Assembly (NCBI GenBank): GCA_963693305.1
Contig: OY855914.1
Coordinates: 20,408,472-20,472,471, forward strand
Direction of reading: 5' to 3'
Length of the DNA: 64,000 nucleotides
Source: Meandrina meandrites
Taxonomy: Eukaryota; Cnidaria; Anthozoa; Scleractinia; Meandrinidae
Shown: positions 19,968 through 28,334 of the stretch, piece by piece
How positions within the stretch are numbered: the stretch's first letter is position 1
Layout: every line of letters starts with the position of its first letter
Position numbers and translations under genes: made by a program
Notes under the pieces: generated by a model
The model's database searches: none
What the model was told of the DNA's origin: nothing
Seen by the model: only the letters and a program-made list of their open reading frames with translations

Positions 19968-20552
19968 TAATCCGTAGGGGTAGCGAAGCGAGAACACGAG
20001 ATAAGAGAACTTCCGCTCTTTCAGCTTTGAAATCAGATTTTTGTACTCATCGTGGGAGAGTTCGCCGGCGTAATCATCAAAGATTGCCTTCGTGGTTTTG
20101 GCCGAGGGAGTGTAAAATAAAACGATAGCCGCCACGTTCTCCCGGAAGGAAGGTGTTATGCTGGTTATCTTCTGGGTCAGCACCCAAACGCTGATGCCGA
20201 TATGTCGAGCGGAAAAGCCAAGATTTACCAGCTGGCCTGTGCGCCCTTTCACATCTTTAGAGGCTGCGCAGTCATCTAGGATTATGAGCGTGTTGGTGCC
20301 CTCAAACAGCCAGCTCACGATCTTCAAAAAAATTTCCACCTCGTGCTGCTTGCATATTATCACAAACATTCTTGGATCATTTTCACCAATTCGGTAGTAG
20401 GTCTTGTTGTGCGCGAATGTTGGGCAGATAAGCACAATGTAGTCGAACTTGCCACGGAAAGGGCCGTAGATCTGGTCCACCACATACCTCGATTTGCCTG
20501 AATTTGTTGGGCCCACAATCAGAGCATTGAAGGGTATCTTGCTCGGATCCAT
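19956..20552 (-). CDS. ATP: Genome-packaging ATPase (FtsK/A32-like)
   Basis: A 198-residue P-loop ATPase of the type that pumps viral DNA into capsids. Walker A is GPTNSGKS at residues 14-21, Walker B TLIILDD at about 87-93, and a polar strand with Gln (VWVLTQK) fits the A32/HerA-FtsK fold. The length is close to the compact ATPases of Polintons and virophages (about 200-260). The start at 20552 (atccATGG context) is preceded on the minus strand by a GC-rich inverted element and TTATATCGG. It lies between the probable major capsid gene and accessory genes. Confidence 0.92.
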   Translation of the reverse strand: MDPSKIPFNALIVGPTNSGKSRYVVDQIYGPFRGKFDYIVLICPTFAHNKTYYRIGENDPRMFVIICKQHEVEIFLKIVSWLFEGTNTLIILDDCAASKDVKGRTGQLVNLGFSARHIGISVWVLTQKITSITPSFRENVAAIVLFYTPSAKTTKAIFDDYAGELSHDEYKNLISKLKERKFSYLVFSLRYPYGLSTS

Positions 20553-20676
20553 GGTGGGGTAAACCCCACACCCCGATATAAGAAACTTTGTTGCTATTCT
20601 ATTAGTACTGTACAGAATCTAATTGCATTTCTAAAATATTCATCAGCCACCCAAGGGGGTGTGGGGGGTACCCCCA
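20553..20676. promoter_or_regulatory. ATPase/capsid spacer bounded by inverted GC-rich motifs
   Basis: The 124-bp gap between the capsid stop and the ATPase start holds GGTGGGGTAAACCCCACACC at its left end and an oppositely oriented gggggtgtggggggtacccc at its right end. The element shares its GGGGTGTGGGG core with the hairpin at 18287-18308. An AT-rich middle with ttatatc and caacaaag (minus sense) could hold the ATPase promoter. Confidence 0.45.
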
Positions 20677-21930
20677 CTAGTACTGCACAGATTCTAATTG
20701 TCTTCCTAATATATTCATCTGCGCGTCACTGATTACGTAAATGTGGCAGTTCACATTGCCTGAGCCGCTTTTATTTCTCTCGAGCTCCAGCTGTACCCCA
20801 TTCTTTGTGTTTACAAGTCGCGTGCCGCTTCCGTGCATCGAGTGGTCAGCCATGGAACGCAGATCGATCATAAGCCCGAACTTGTTTTCTGTATAAAACT
20901 TTGTTGCATTCATGTGCTGTGTTTTGTTTTCAGCTTTGAGAAAGAAGCGTTTGACCTCCTCCCAGACATCAATTCCTTCAAGGCCGTTGTTGTACAGCCT
21001 GTTGGGCGAGCCGTTTACTGTGACACTGACTTTCGTCAGGTCTGGGTTTAAGTAAGTTTCTGACTGCCTTGCGCCAGCAACATAGGGCTCGACAAACAGT
21101 AGCAAGATGCCTTTGAGGGACCTTCTCTGTGGGTTAACTCTGACATTCAGCCTTGTGTCTGTGCCTTTGGCAAACATAACCACTTCGTCACGCTGAATGT
21201 GGTCATAAGCAAATTCTTTTCCATTTGTGTACGCGCTGTGGGCTTCATCTGCCAGTGTTTTACTTCTTATCATCTCGTACTCCAGCTGGATGTTTGTCAG
21301 CTTATATTTCAGTTTTGTTGGATCGGAGCCTCTGACGACCTGAGAGGCTGGCGCAAGTACCAGTTCGAACATAAGATCGTTGAATAGAGCCTGCGGATAA
21401 AAGGTCCCGTGGTCGTTCAAAATCTGGTGGTCAAGGCGTATCCTGTATTTTGATCCGTAAATCTTGTTCAGTTTGTTTTCTGTATCGACGCCTGTGGTCT
21501 TCTTATCACCCGCGTTTGAGCGAATTTTGTTGAGGTCCTCACTCTGGATTCCATCTTGCAGCATGTTGTCGCGCTCCTCCTGCGATAGGAAGAGATCCTC
21601 GAATATCTTGTAAATGTCGTAACCGACTGTGTCCTGCAGTATGGTGCCAGAGTATTTCACAACAAGTTTGTCAACTAGCGCCCGACCAACATTGTCGACA
21701 AGAAAGTTGTTGGCATGGCCTCCGCTCAAATCAATATTGAAGCGCAGCGCAAGTGAGCCGGGAACAATGACCTCGTTTTCATTCAGCTTGGGCACCGAAA
21801 CATAAAGCGTTTCCAGTGGATTGGCTTCTGTGCTCTTGAAAGTGATGCGTTTCACCGCGCGCTCCGCTTTTAGAGCGCCAAGAGTTTTCTCACTGCGTGT
21901 TGGCCGAAGGTTTTCTTGTACACCGTCCAT
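20677..21930 (-). CDS. Probable major capsid protein (double jelly-roll)
   Basis: A 417-residue protein without transmembrane segments. An N-terminal arm (1-35) is followed by strand-rich sequence that can be divided into two similar-sized halves (about 38-205 and 225-417), as expected for the double jelly-roll capsid proteins of Polintons and adenovirus-like viruses. ETLYVSVPKLNENEVIVPGS near residues 41-60 and the C-terminal strand CHIYVISDAQMNIL fit the first and last strands of such capsids. It is adjacent to the packaging ATPase, a common arrangement. The start lies in a divergent spacer with the 397-residue gene. The assignment rests on length, strand pattern and context, not on a search. 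The 579-residue protein is the alternative candidate. Confidence 0.6.
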   Translation of the reverse strand: MDGVQENLRPTRSEKTLGALKAERAVKRITFKSTEANPLETLYVSVPKLNENEVIVPGSLALRFNIDLSGGHANNFLVDNVGRALVDKLVVKYSGTILQDTVGYDIYKIFEDLFLSQEERDNMLQDGIQSEDLNKIRSNAGDKKTTGVDTENKLNKIYGSKYRIRLDHQILNDHGTFYPQALFNDLMFELVLAPASQVVRGSDPTKLKYKLTNIQLEYEMIRSKTLADEAHSAYTNGKEFAYDHIQRDEVVMFAKGTDTRLNVRVNPQRRSLKGILLLFVEPYVAGARQSETYLNPDLTKVSVTVNGSPNRLYNNGLEGIDVWEEVKRFFLKAENKTQHMNATKFYTENKFGLMIDLRSMADHSMHGSGTRLVNTKNGVQLELERNKSGSGNVNCHIYVISDAQMNILGRQLESVQY

Positions 21931-22027
21931 TATTACAAAGAATATAAAATATTCAATTAAAAAATTTCAATTGTAAATATAAAATAACTCCATCAACTTT
22001 GTTGATAATCAACTTTGTTGATATTCG
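21931..22027. promoter_or_regulatory. Divergent promoter with two start-site palindromes
   Basis: The 97-bp spacer has TATA-like elements in both directions (aatataaaatatt; aaatataaaataac) and two adjacent perfect copies of ATCAACTTTGTTGAT at 21992-22006 and 22008-22022, the second ending 5 bases before the ATG at 22028. Confidence 0.6.
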
Positions 22028-23221
22028 ATGGCGGAAGGTGGCTTTGGCGAAACAGATCCTCTCATGGAACATACAGATGACCGCAATGACGAAAACGATG
22101 ACGGCGACACAACAGGGGCGTTTGATCCACGCTCCTCGTCGACACCCGGACGCGAACGAATACCAATGAGAACTACCACGATGAATAGGCCGCCTGAGCG
22201 CGGCTCACATACTGCAGAAACCTCTTTTATCGAGGGTCGTGGTAATCTGACAACGGAATTTCAGTTACAAGAGGCGCAAAAAAAGATCAAATACTATTTC
22301 CCAGACTATAATGAAAGCATTGATTTGACTGTAAACGATAGTGGCAAAATCATTGCGAAAGGAGTCCAAGGTGGAAACATTGAAGTTTTTAAAGCAAACA
22401 AAAAATCACTTCTTTCTACTTTCATAAATAGATTTAAAACAAAACTTGGCTTGAAAAGAGAAGACTTCTTGGACAAACAGAAAAAAGAAAAGGGAAAATG
22501 GGAAAAATATATTGCCGATAAAGAAAAAATTTCAAAAGATACCTCAAAAGACAGTTCAGAAAGAGCTTTGGCAGAGCGAAACATAAAAAAGGCAAAAGAA
22601 GAAATAGAGAAAATTGATAATCGAATAAATGCTGTTGAAAATCAGATACTTGGACAAGAAACAAGAATTCCAAAAGCACCCACTTTACAAGAATTCCAAC
22701 AAAATGAAGAAGAAAGGCAAGAAAGAGAAGAAGAAATACGAGAAGAAAGACAAGAACAAGAAGAAATTGCAAACGACGAAAACGCGCCACAAGATGAAAG
22801 ACAACAAGCTCGTGAAAGAGTTCTTGAATTAGATCAAGAAATAAATGAAATAGAGAATGAAAGAGAGGAAGAGATCGAAAGGTTGTCCTTAACAAACAAA
22901 TTAAGAGAAAAGGTTAAAGAGATTTTCAAAAAGTATGGCTTCACCGTCACAGCAGTTTTGCTTGCCGTTGGCACGACTATTGGCGTCATTCTGAGCTCTC
23001 TCTCAAACGGGCTTAAGGCTGTTGCAAAGGGTGTCGGCGATGGCCTTCAAACGCTCGGCAAAAAAATAGCTGGCATTCTACCTGGACTACTTGGCTCAAT
23101 TGTCAGCTTTGTGTTTCGCGCGGCCGGTCAGGTGATCAGCTTTCTTGGCAAAAATGCTTGGCTGTTGATTGTCGGTGTGGCCGTCTTTCTCTTCGAGCAA
23201 GTTAAAAAGCGTAGTGACTGA
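22028..23221 (+). CDS. Coiled-coil protein with C-terminal membrane domain, 397 residues
   Basis: Order of parts: an acidic, disordered N terminus (1-75), a short mixed segment, a long highly charged coiled coil (about 140-295, Glu/Arg/Lys/Gln rich), and a hydrophobic C-terminal domain (about 301-392). The latter has a membrane helix (VTAVLLAVGTTIGVILSSL), a Gly/Lys-rich amphipathic stretch (GLKAVAKGVGDGLQTLGKK), a second amphipathic segment, and a final membrane helix (NAWLLIVGVAVFLFEQV). I believe this C-terminal pattern recurs in cnidarian repeat-derived proteins. A membrane-penetrating or virion-membrane role is an inference. The 3' end overlaps the convergent 579-residue gene by 20 bp. 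Confidence 0.8.
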   Translation: MAEGGFGETDPLMEHTDDRNDENDDGDTTGAFDPRSSSTPGRERIPMRTTTMNRPPERGSHTAETSFIEGRGNLTTEFQLQEAQKKIKYYFPDYNESIDLTVNDSGKIIAKGVQGGNIEVFKANKKSLLSTFINRFKTKLGLKREDFLDKQKKEKGKWEKYIADKEKISKDTSKDSSERALAERNIKKAKEEIEKIDNRINAVENQILGQETRIPKAPTLQEFQQNEEERQEREEEIREERQEQEEIANDENAPQDERQQARERVLELDQEINEIENEREEEIERLSLTNKLREKVKEIFKKYGFTVTAVLLAVGTTIGVILSSLSNGLKAVAKGVGDGLQTLGKKIAGILPGLLGSIVSFVFRAAGQVISFLGKNAWLLIVGVAVFLFEQVKKRSD

Positions 23222-24941
23222 TGACAAATGCCAAAACAGCGCCGCCAGCAATAAGATAGACTTTATTATTCTCATGCGCTGTGGGCTTTGCTGTAACTTG
23301 TGTTGCCTGCACAGGTTCGATTTTTTCTGGCTGTGCGGGAACGACAGGTGGTTTTTTATGAGAAGTATGACCTATTGGTCTTTTTACTTTTGACGGACCC
23401 CCGCTCATGTTTGTTACGCCCACTTTTTTTGTGCTCTTATTCACTTCGTCGTTAACCCCGAGCTTCATCCCTGGCACAGCCTGTTTGAGCTGGTTGTTGT
23501 AACCAATCGTACTCTCAGTATTTATCACCATACTCGCAGGCATCAGCCAGGCCCCCGGGCACACAGCAAGGTTAAGCCTCACCTTTGCCTCGTCGACTGC
23601 AAGTTGGTACCTTTGAACTGACTTTGCCAGATCCGGTTGCCTTATCGCATCTTCCACTAGGACAAGGAACTCACTTTGCGCTTCCTTTGCGCGTCCTCCT
23701 GACCCAAGTATGCTGCTTCTAACGTTTACCTGTGAACCCAAAACACAGTAAACGAATGCCTCTATCGACTGGTTTATTCGCGACAAACCCGCCTGCGTTA
23801 GACCTTCTGCTACATTGGGACAAAACCAGTCTGCCTGTCCGTAGGCAGCGTCATCCGGCTCGATATAATAAATCAAGTTACCTTTTGAGCCTGATCCACC
23901 TTCGTCTGAGAACTTTTTTGACCCCCCGGGGTAAATGTCTCCCTCTTCTTTAGACGGTCCAATGTTTGTCACATAGATGTAAACGCTTCCCAGGCCGTGG
24001 TTTGCGCCTCTTGTAAAACGAAAATCGCTTGACGGGTCGACTCCGAACTCATTGCATATTCTTTTGTATGAAGCCACGTCGTATTTGTTGTTAATCTGGT
24101 CAAAAGTTGGGTCGCCTGGCAAAGCGCTTATGCTTTGTATCCCCCCCATCTGAAACAATATTCGCCTGACAGTAAAATATATATGGAACTTGTAAAAAGC
24201 TCGCACATTTTCTGGCATAGCATAGTTGTTATCGAAAATTTCGCGACTTATACCACAGCCCGTTGTCGCACACCAGACAGCAAAATTCAGCTGCTGTGGC
24301 CAATATCTCATATTTGGTCCGGCTAGCCATGTTTTTGACTCTTTGCCTGAATGGTGGGTGAGTTTGGTTTTTTGAAATACCTCTCTGAACTTTGTTGTGA
24401 AATACTGGTCCGGTGTTACGTAAATATTCAGTTGGTCATTAAATATTTTTTTCAAACTCGGTGCGGCATCGTGAAAGCCAACAGCAGGGATGGGCAAAGA
24501 GTCACCTTTTAAACCACTTGGTGTAAGCTGTTGTGGGAACCCTTCTGATGATTGGCCAACACCCAGCGCACTTTTCATTTCCGGGCTCCAATATTTGCTG
24601 TCTGAACCAAAAACGTTTATCAAATTGCCTGGCCCTGCTTTGAAATAAATTTCTGAGGTTGCTGTGTGGTCTTTGGTGAAATCGGTCTGTGGCTCAAACT
24701 TTGATTTATCAGCATTCGGGTATTTTGCATTAAAAGTTTTCCATGCCTTTTGTTCTGCTACTTTGGCAATGCTGTTAGCTTCTGGTGTCTGAATCCATTT
24801 AAGAAGCGCAGATGCGCTGCCGTGCTGTGAGGGCTGAGGGGCCTTGTCTTTTGCTGCATCAGCTTTCGCTGCACTTTTGGTTCTTTGCTGCCTCGAATAA
24901 GCATCCAACCATCCACCACCACCGGTCCATTCACCATCCAT
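23202..24941 (-). CDS. Large tail-anchored Polinton protein, 579 residues, unknown
   Basis: Features in order: a Gly/Trp-rich N terminus, an Ala/Lys-rich linker (15-40), then a long globular region (about 45-490) with conserved-looking motifs MRYWPQQLNFAVWCATTGCG (about 211-230) and FRFTRGANHGLGSVYIYVTN. A basic, Pro/Lys-rich linker (about 505-558) and a single C-terminal transmembrane helix (about 560-579, KVYLIAGGAVLAFVISHYAF) follow. I recall similar proteins in cnidarian genomes but know no function. Size and position among capsid genes suggest a virion structural or membrane-associated protein, possibly a second capsid or spike-type component. No protease triad is evident. The start at 24941 shares a 60-bp divergent spacer with the penton gene. 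Confidence 0.75.
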   Translation of the reverse strand: MDGEWTGGGGWLDAYSRQQRTKSAAKADAAKDKAPQPSQHGSASALLKWIQTPEANSIAKVAEQKAWKTFNAKYPNADKSKFEPQTDFTKDHTATSEIYFKAGPGNLINVFGSDSKYWSPEMKSALGVGQSSEGFPQQLTPSGLKGDSLPIPAVGFHDAAPSLKKIFNDQLNIYVTPDQYFTTKFREVFQKTKLTHHSGKESKTWLAGPNMRYWPQQLNFAVWCATTGCGISREIFDNNYAMPENVRAFYKFHIYFTVRRILFQMGGIQSISALPGDPTFDQINNKYDVASYKRICNEFGVDPSSDFRFTRGANHGLGSVYIYVTNIGPSKEEGDIYPGGSKKFSDEGGSGSKGNLIYYIEPDDAAYGQADWFCPNVAEGLTQAGLSRINQSIEAFVYCVLGSQVNVRSSILGSGGRAKEAQSEFLVLVEDAIRQPDLAKSVQRYQLAVDEAKVRLNLAVCPGAWLMPASMVINTESTIGYNNQLKQAVPGMKLGVNDEVNKSTKKVGVTNMSGGPSKVKRPIGHTSHKKPPVVPAQPEKIEPVQATQVTAKPTAHENNKVYLIAGGAVLAFVISHYAF

Positions 24942-25001
24942 GGTCCTCTTTTATATTAAAGATTTTTATATTTAAACAAAATATTTTTCTCTAATTATAA
25001 A
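24942..25001. promoter_or_regulatory. Divergent promoter, 579-residue gene and penton gene
   Basis: 60 bp, almost entirely A/T, with TATA-like ttatatttaaac and aatataaaag (minus sense). There is no copy of the ATCAAC palindrome here, unlike the neighbouring divergent spacer. Confidence 0.5.
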
Positions 25002-25670
25002 ATGGTTATTGTCACTGTAAATACAACAGAAAATCCACACACGGTCTATTTTTACCAGCCTATTCAAAAACCAAGCTATATAAGGCTGTTAAGTTGTTCT
25101 CTTTACAATTCGTGGTTTAAGTTAAAGAAAGATGGTGAAATCTTCTACACTGACGAAAAAAACAGTAACAATTCTGAATCCATTATTCTTGGTAATTACA
25201 CGATCGAAGTAATGGCAAAAACAATTGAAAATGCTTTTAAAAAATATGGTGACATATTAAGAACACAAATCAACACTCCTCTCGGTCAGATGTATATTGA
25301 AAAAGTGAATGAAAAGGAAAAAATAAAGTTTGATAAAAACTTATCCGAACTGCTTGGCATTGATCAAGATTTAAAATGGATAAGATATGTCAAACGTATG
25401 AAGTCACCCACGACTTATTTCATACATTGCGATTTAGTTGACAAAGAACAGAATCTGTTAAATGGAAAACCGTCCACTGTTTTACAAACTTTTGACATAA
25501 CAGGAAAACCACATGAAAGAGTTTTTTATCAAAGTGGCCCACAACATGTCTTACGCGATGTTTCTGCTGATAAGCATATCTCAAATATGACAATTTCTGT
25601 CAGGGACCAAAATAATAATCTATTTGACTTTAACGGCATGCCTCTTCAGTTTCTAATTGAAATTAATTAA
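25002..25670 (+). CDS. Probable penton / minor capsid protein (single jelly-roll)
   Basis: 222 residues, strand-rich, no membrane segment. The N terminus (VTVNTTENPHTVYFYQP) and the C terminus (MTISVRDQNNNLFDFNGMPL, then FLIEIN) follow the pattern of minor capsid proteins of Polintons and related viruses, in which the last strand carries a D-x-N-G motif and ends in a hydrophobic strand. The length fits a single jelly-roll, about 200-250 residues. Such proteins form capsid vertices. Stop at 25668-25670; the next gene starts 28 bases on. Confidence 0.6.
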   Translation: MVIVTVNTTENPHTVYFYQPIQKPSYIRLLSCSLYNSWFKLKKDGEIFYTDEKNSNNSESIILGNYTIEVMAKTIENAFKKYGDILRTQINTPLGQMYIEKVNEKEKIKFDKNLSELLGIDQDLKWIRYVKRMKSPTTYFIHCDLVDKEQNLLNGKPSTVLQTFDITGKPHERVFYQSGPQHVLRDVSADKHISNMTISVRDQNNNLFDFNGMPLQFLIEIN

Positions 25671-25698
25671 ACAAGAAAATAATTTTGTAAATATAACC

Positions 25699-26364
25699 AT
25701 GGCATCCAACGTATTACCATCTGCACCAGCTTATGAACAAACAGAAACACAGTCACTCTATCCAGTTCTTCCAACTCAACCAGATAACAACTTTCGTATG
25801 CAGAAAGCAAACGAAGTTTTAAAATATTTAAGTGATGAAGTTTCCCATTATAGGCTTGTTGCCAAAAAATATAAACGAACTAAAACCATTATCAACTACG
25901 CTAGCTTTTCTGCTGGCGGTATTAGTGGTTTTCTATCCGCAGGTGGAGTAGCAGCTGCTTTTACAGGCATTGGAATTCCAGCGGCAATACCAATTGGCTG
26001 TGTTGCCTCTTTATTTGGGCTAACAGCTGCTGGGCTAACCGGTTTTTACAAAAAGCTAGAGCCCAAACTTATCAAACACTGCAAAATCATGACACTTGCT
26101 TTGTCAAAATGCGATACTGTCAACCGCATACTGTCAAAATCACTTATTGACGGTAAAATAAGTGATTCTGAGTTTCAAAGCATTCTTGATGAAAAAGAGA
26201 GCTATCGAATTCAGAAGGAAATTCTTCGGAAAGGCACACTTCCCAAGGAAAAACATAAACAGAGCAGTCCTGACATTGAAAAAATACGCCAAGAGGCCAT
26301 GCACGAAGAAAGGATCCGTATGCAAAAAAAGCTTCTTGGCAGCGCGGCCGATATCTCGAAATAA
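25699..26364 (+). CDS. Membrane protein with hydrophobic hairpin, 221 residues
   Basis: The start MASN at 25699 (accATGG) is chosen because the upstream in-frame Met at 25657 overlaps the penton gene. A Pro/Gln-rich N terminus (1-33) and amphipathic helix (34-60) lead to a Gly/Ala-rich hydrophobic region at about 64-117 that forms two membrane helices (YASFSAGGISGFLSAGGVAA and IPIGCVASLFGLTAAGLTGF), followed by a long charged helical tail (about 118-221). The glycine-rich hairpin could insert into membranes, for example during particle entry or assembly. It resembles cnidarian proteins of unknown function. Confidence 0.75.
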   Translation: MASNVLPSAPAYEQTETQSLYPVLPTQPDNNFRMQKANEVLKYLSDEVSHYRLVAKKYKRTKTIINYASFSAGGISGFLSAGGVAAAFTGIGIPAAIPIGCVASLFGLTAAGLTGFYKKLEPKLIKHCKIMTLALSKCDTVNRILSKSLIDGKISDSEFQSILDEKESYRIQKEILRKGTLPKEKHKQSSPDIEKIRQEAMHEERIRMQKKLLGSAADISK

Positions 26365-27099
26365 GATATCAGTCAAAGAGAGCATTGTTCCACTTCATAA
26401 AAGAATGATTACCTGCTCCCATATTGTCTGTTAACGTTTTGGCAACAGGCTTTTATTAAACCGAAACTTGGTCTCAGAAAAAGGGGCCGTGAAATTCCTA
26501 ATCCTGCGTAAAATTCCAAAAGGCGCGTAAAATTCCTAAAGGCGCGTGAAAATTCCAAAAGGCGCGTGAAAAAAATTTTCAAAAAAGTTAGCGCCAATCG
26601 GAATTTTACGCGCCTTTTGGAATGGCAACCCACGCAAACAAATCGTTTGTCATTTCTATTTATTAACTTATGACATAATTTGTTGCGGAACAATTTGTGC
26701 CGATTTCCTAAAAATGTGTTACAAATGTGACTGACAAAAAGAACGTCTGGAGCATATAATATATCAAGTCGTTAGGCTTATTGGGAAAGCCCAAAAAATA
26801 AAATCAGCGGCCGAAATCTTTCACATAAAAAAAGTTTATTTAACACGCCGGCTCTTAGGGGGTGACCCTGCTTCGCCAAGCATGATAATCAAAACACGTG
26901 CTATTTGTCTAAAAGTTCTGCCGCACGTGTCAATAAACACGAGACGGCTTTTGTCATTTCTATTTTTTCAATCGATGTCATGTCTATTTATGTAATCGAT
27001 GTAATCTTCTATTTTTTCACTCTGCTCCCCTTCCCAGACCCAACCGAGTAAAGGTATAAACTTACCTAAGTTCCGTCGATCTTGCGACTGCAAAATAAA
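26365..27099. other. Intergenic region with GCGCGT repeats and inverted copy
   Basis: No gene seen. At about 26505-26570 a short unit (gcgcgtaaaattcc or aaaattccaaaaggcgcgtg) is repeated three to four times. An inverted copy (ggaattttacgcgccttttg) follows at about 26601-26622. Together they form a hairpin-prone, CpG-rich block in an otherwise AT-rich element. A TATA-like ggtataaac near 27053 precedes the next gene. Confidence 0.6.
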
Positions 27100-27381
27100 A
27101 TGGAACAAATCCAAAACAGAAGGCGTGTTCACCAATTCCTTGAGACTCTTGCCACCAGTACAAATGCATCAAGTACACAAGCCCGCATCAGGCTGTCAAG
27201 AAAGATAGCTGAGCGTTCAAAGCTTGTGAAACAGAGAAAGGGCATTCGTCGTAGAATGAGAGAGTTGACCAAGACTCTCGAGACCAAGGAAGGAGAAATA
27301 GCCCTGGTCGAGAACGAGATACAGCAGCTTGAAACCCACGTCCAGAACGGCTCAGATCAATCGAGTAGTGACGAGGAATGA
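27100..27381 (+). CDS. Small basic coiled-coil protein, 93 residues (bZIP-like)
   Basis: The ATG at 27100 (aaaataaaATGG) is preferred over 27082, being nearer to the Polinton leaders. A basic helical segment (about 30-55, with RIRLSRKIAERSK and KQRKGIRRRM) is followed by a heptad-like coiled coil (about 54-82, RELTKTLETKEGEIALVENE) and an acidic Ser/Asp/Glu tail. A basic region followed by a coiled coil resembles bZIP DNA-binding proteins in layout, though the invariant bZIP Asn/Arg pattern is not evident. It might bind the recurring palindrome; that is speculation. Confidence 0.6.
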   Translation: MEQIQNRRRVHQFLETLATSTNASSTQARIRLSRKIAERSKLVKQRKGIRRRMRELTKTLETKEGEIALVENEIQQLETHVQNGSDQSSSDEE

Positions 27382-28073
27382 GATGCATCGCCAACTTCTC
27401 TCAACAAATGTTTACACAATAATCAAATACAAAATCACCACACAAGAATTTCAGCACAAGAACGAAATCACCAGTAGCAAGGAGGATTCAGCTGTCGCCA
27501 ACAATAAATAAATGTTTACAAAAAATCAAAATACAAAATCACCAAACAACAAAGCAAAGTTGTGTTGTGCACATGATTTAAACACACTCATGGCAACTAA
27601 ATGTTAAGTCACGCTCTGCCACGCAGCATATTAAAGTCTTGGTAAATAATTCAGCTTGAAGCCCAAAATGCTTATCCTTTTCCACGCTATTTGCTTTATT
27701 TTAACCGAACTTTCTACACCCGTTTGGCAAAATGAGGTTAGACAGATAACATATGAAGTCGTACAAGCTATGAGAGAGGCGGAAAAAATTTAAACAGTCT
27801 TGCTTGAGTCATTCGAGAAACTTCGCTCAATATAGGGGCCTGGGAAATATAAATATTGGCTTCCGGTCTTTCTGAGAAAAATGCCACGCAACGGTTCCGC
27901 TTTACAGAATTTACCTCGAGTAGAAGGAAGCTGCCTGTGATGGAGTCAAACAATTATAGAAGAAATGGTACCACTCGTGCCAATCACAATCACTGGAGCA
28001 TATTTCAAAGAAAGGATTGTATTCTTTCGTGGGAAAGTCAGGTATTGACTCGATTGGGGGACTAATTAAAACT
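27382..28073. other. Non-coding part of the Polinton, with a direct repeat
   Basis: A direct repeat of about 40 bp (aaatgtttacacaataatca, then aatacaaaatcacc) begins near 27407 and again near 27510. Small overlapping frames at 27768-28144 on both strands do not look like genes. Nothing else recognised. Confidence 0.5.
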
Positions 28074-28334
28074 TTATGTAGTTTTTTTTGCTCTTTCGAA
28101 ACAGGGAAAACAACATCCTTCGAAACGGCAGTCCGTATAATCAAAACATATTATCATACGTACAATCTGCTGCCTATAATAACAGAAAGGTAGTTTTGAA
28201 ATATGCTCATGAACCTTGTTCCAGCCCATTTCATTTCTTTCCCGTACTTTTATTGCGAGGTAGTGTTTGAAAATCTTTTCCCGTAATTCTGGTGGAAGTG
28301 TTTTTATTAGTTCCAACGTGTCTGCGGCTGCCAT
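28074..28334 (-). CDS. F-box-like small protein, 86 residues
   Basis: The ATG at 28334 lies in the right TIR, so the first codons (Met-Ala-Ala-Ala) and the whole upstream region are identical to those of the polymerase frame. The product has a LELIKTLPPELREKIFKHYL segment (about 7-26), the Leu-Pro-x-Glu-Leu start characteristic of F-box or SOCS-box-like motifs, and a Cys-rich C-terminal half (CRFEGCCFPCF). Similar small proteins are, I believe, common in cnidarian repeats. F-box proteins recruit substrates to SCF ubiquitin ligases; a host-manipulating role would be inference. Confidence 0.7.
   Translation of the reverse strand: MAAADTLELIKTLPPELREKIFKHYLAIKVRERNEMGWNKVHEHISKLPFCYYRQQIVRMIICFDYTDCRFEGCCFPCFERAKKTT

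Noticed and set aside
22434..22895. Leucine/phenylalanine-rich minus-strand frame
   Set aside because: It is the complement of the Glu/Lys/Arg-rich coiled coil on the plus strand.
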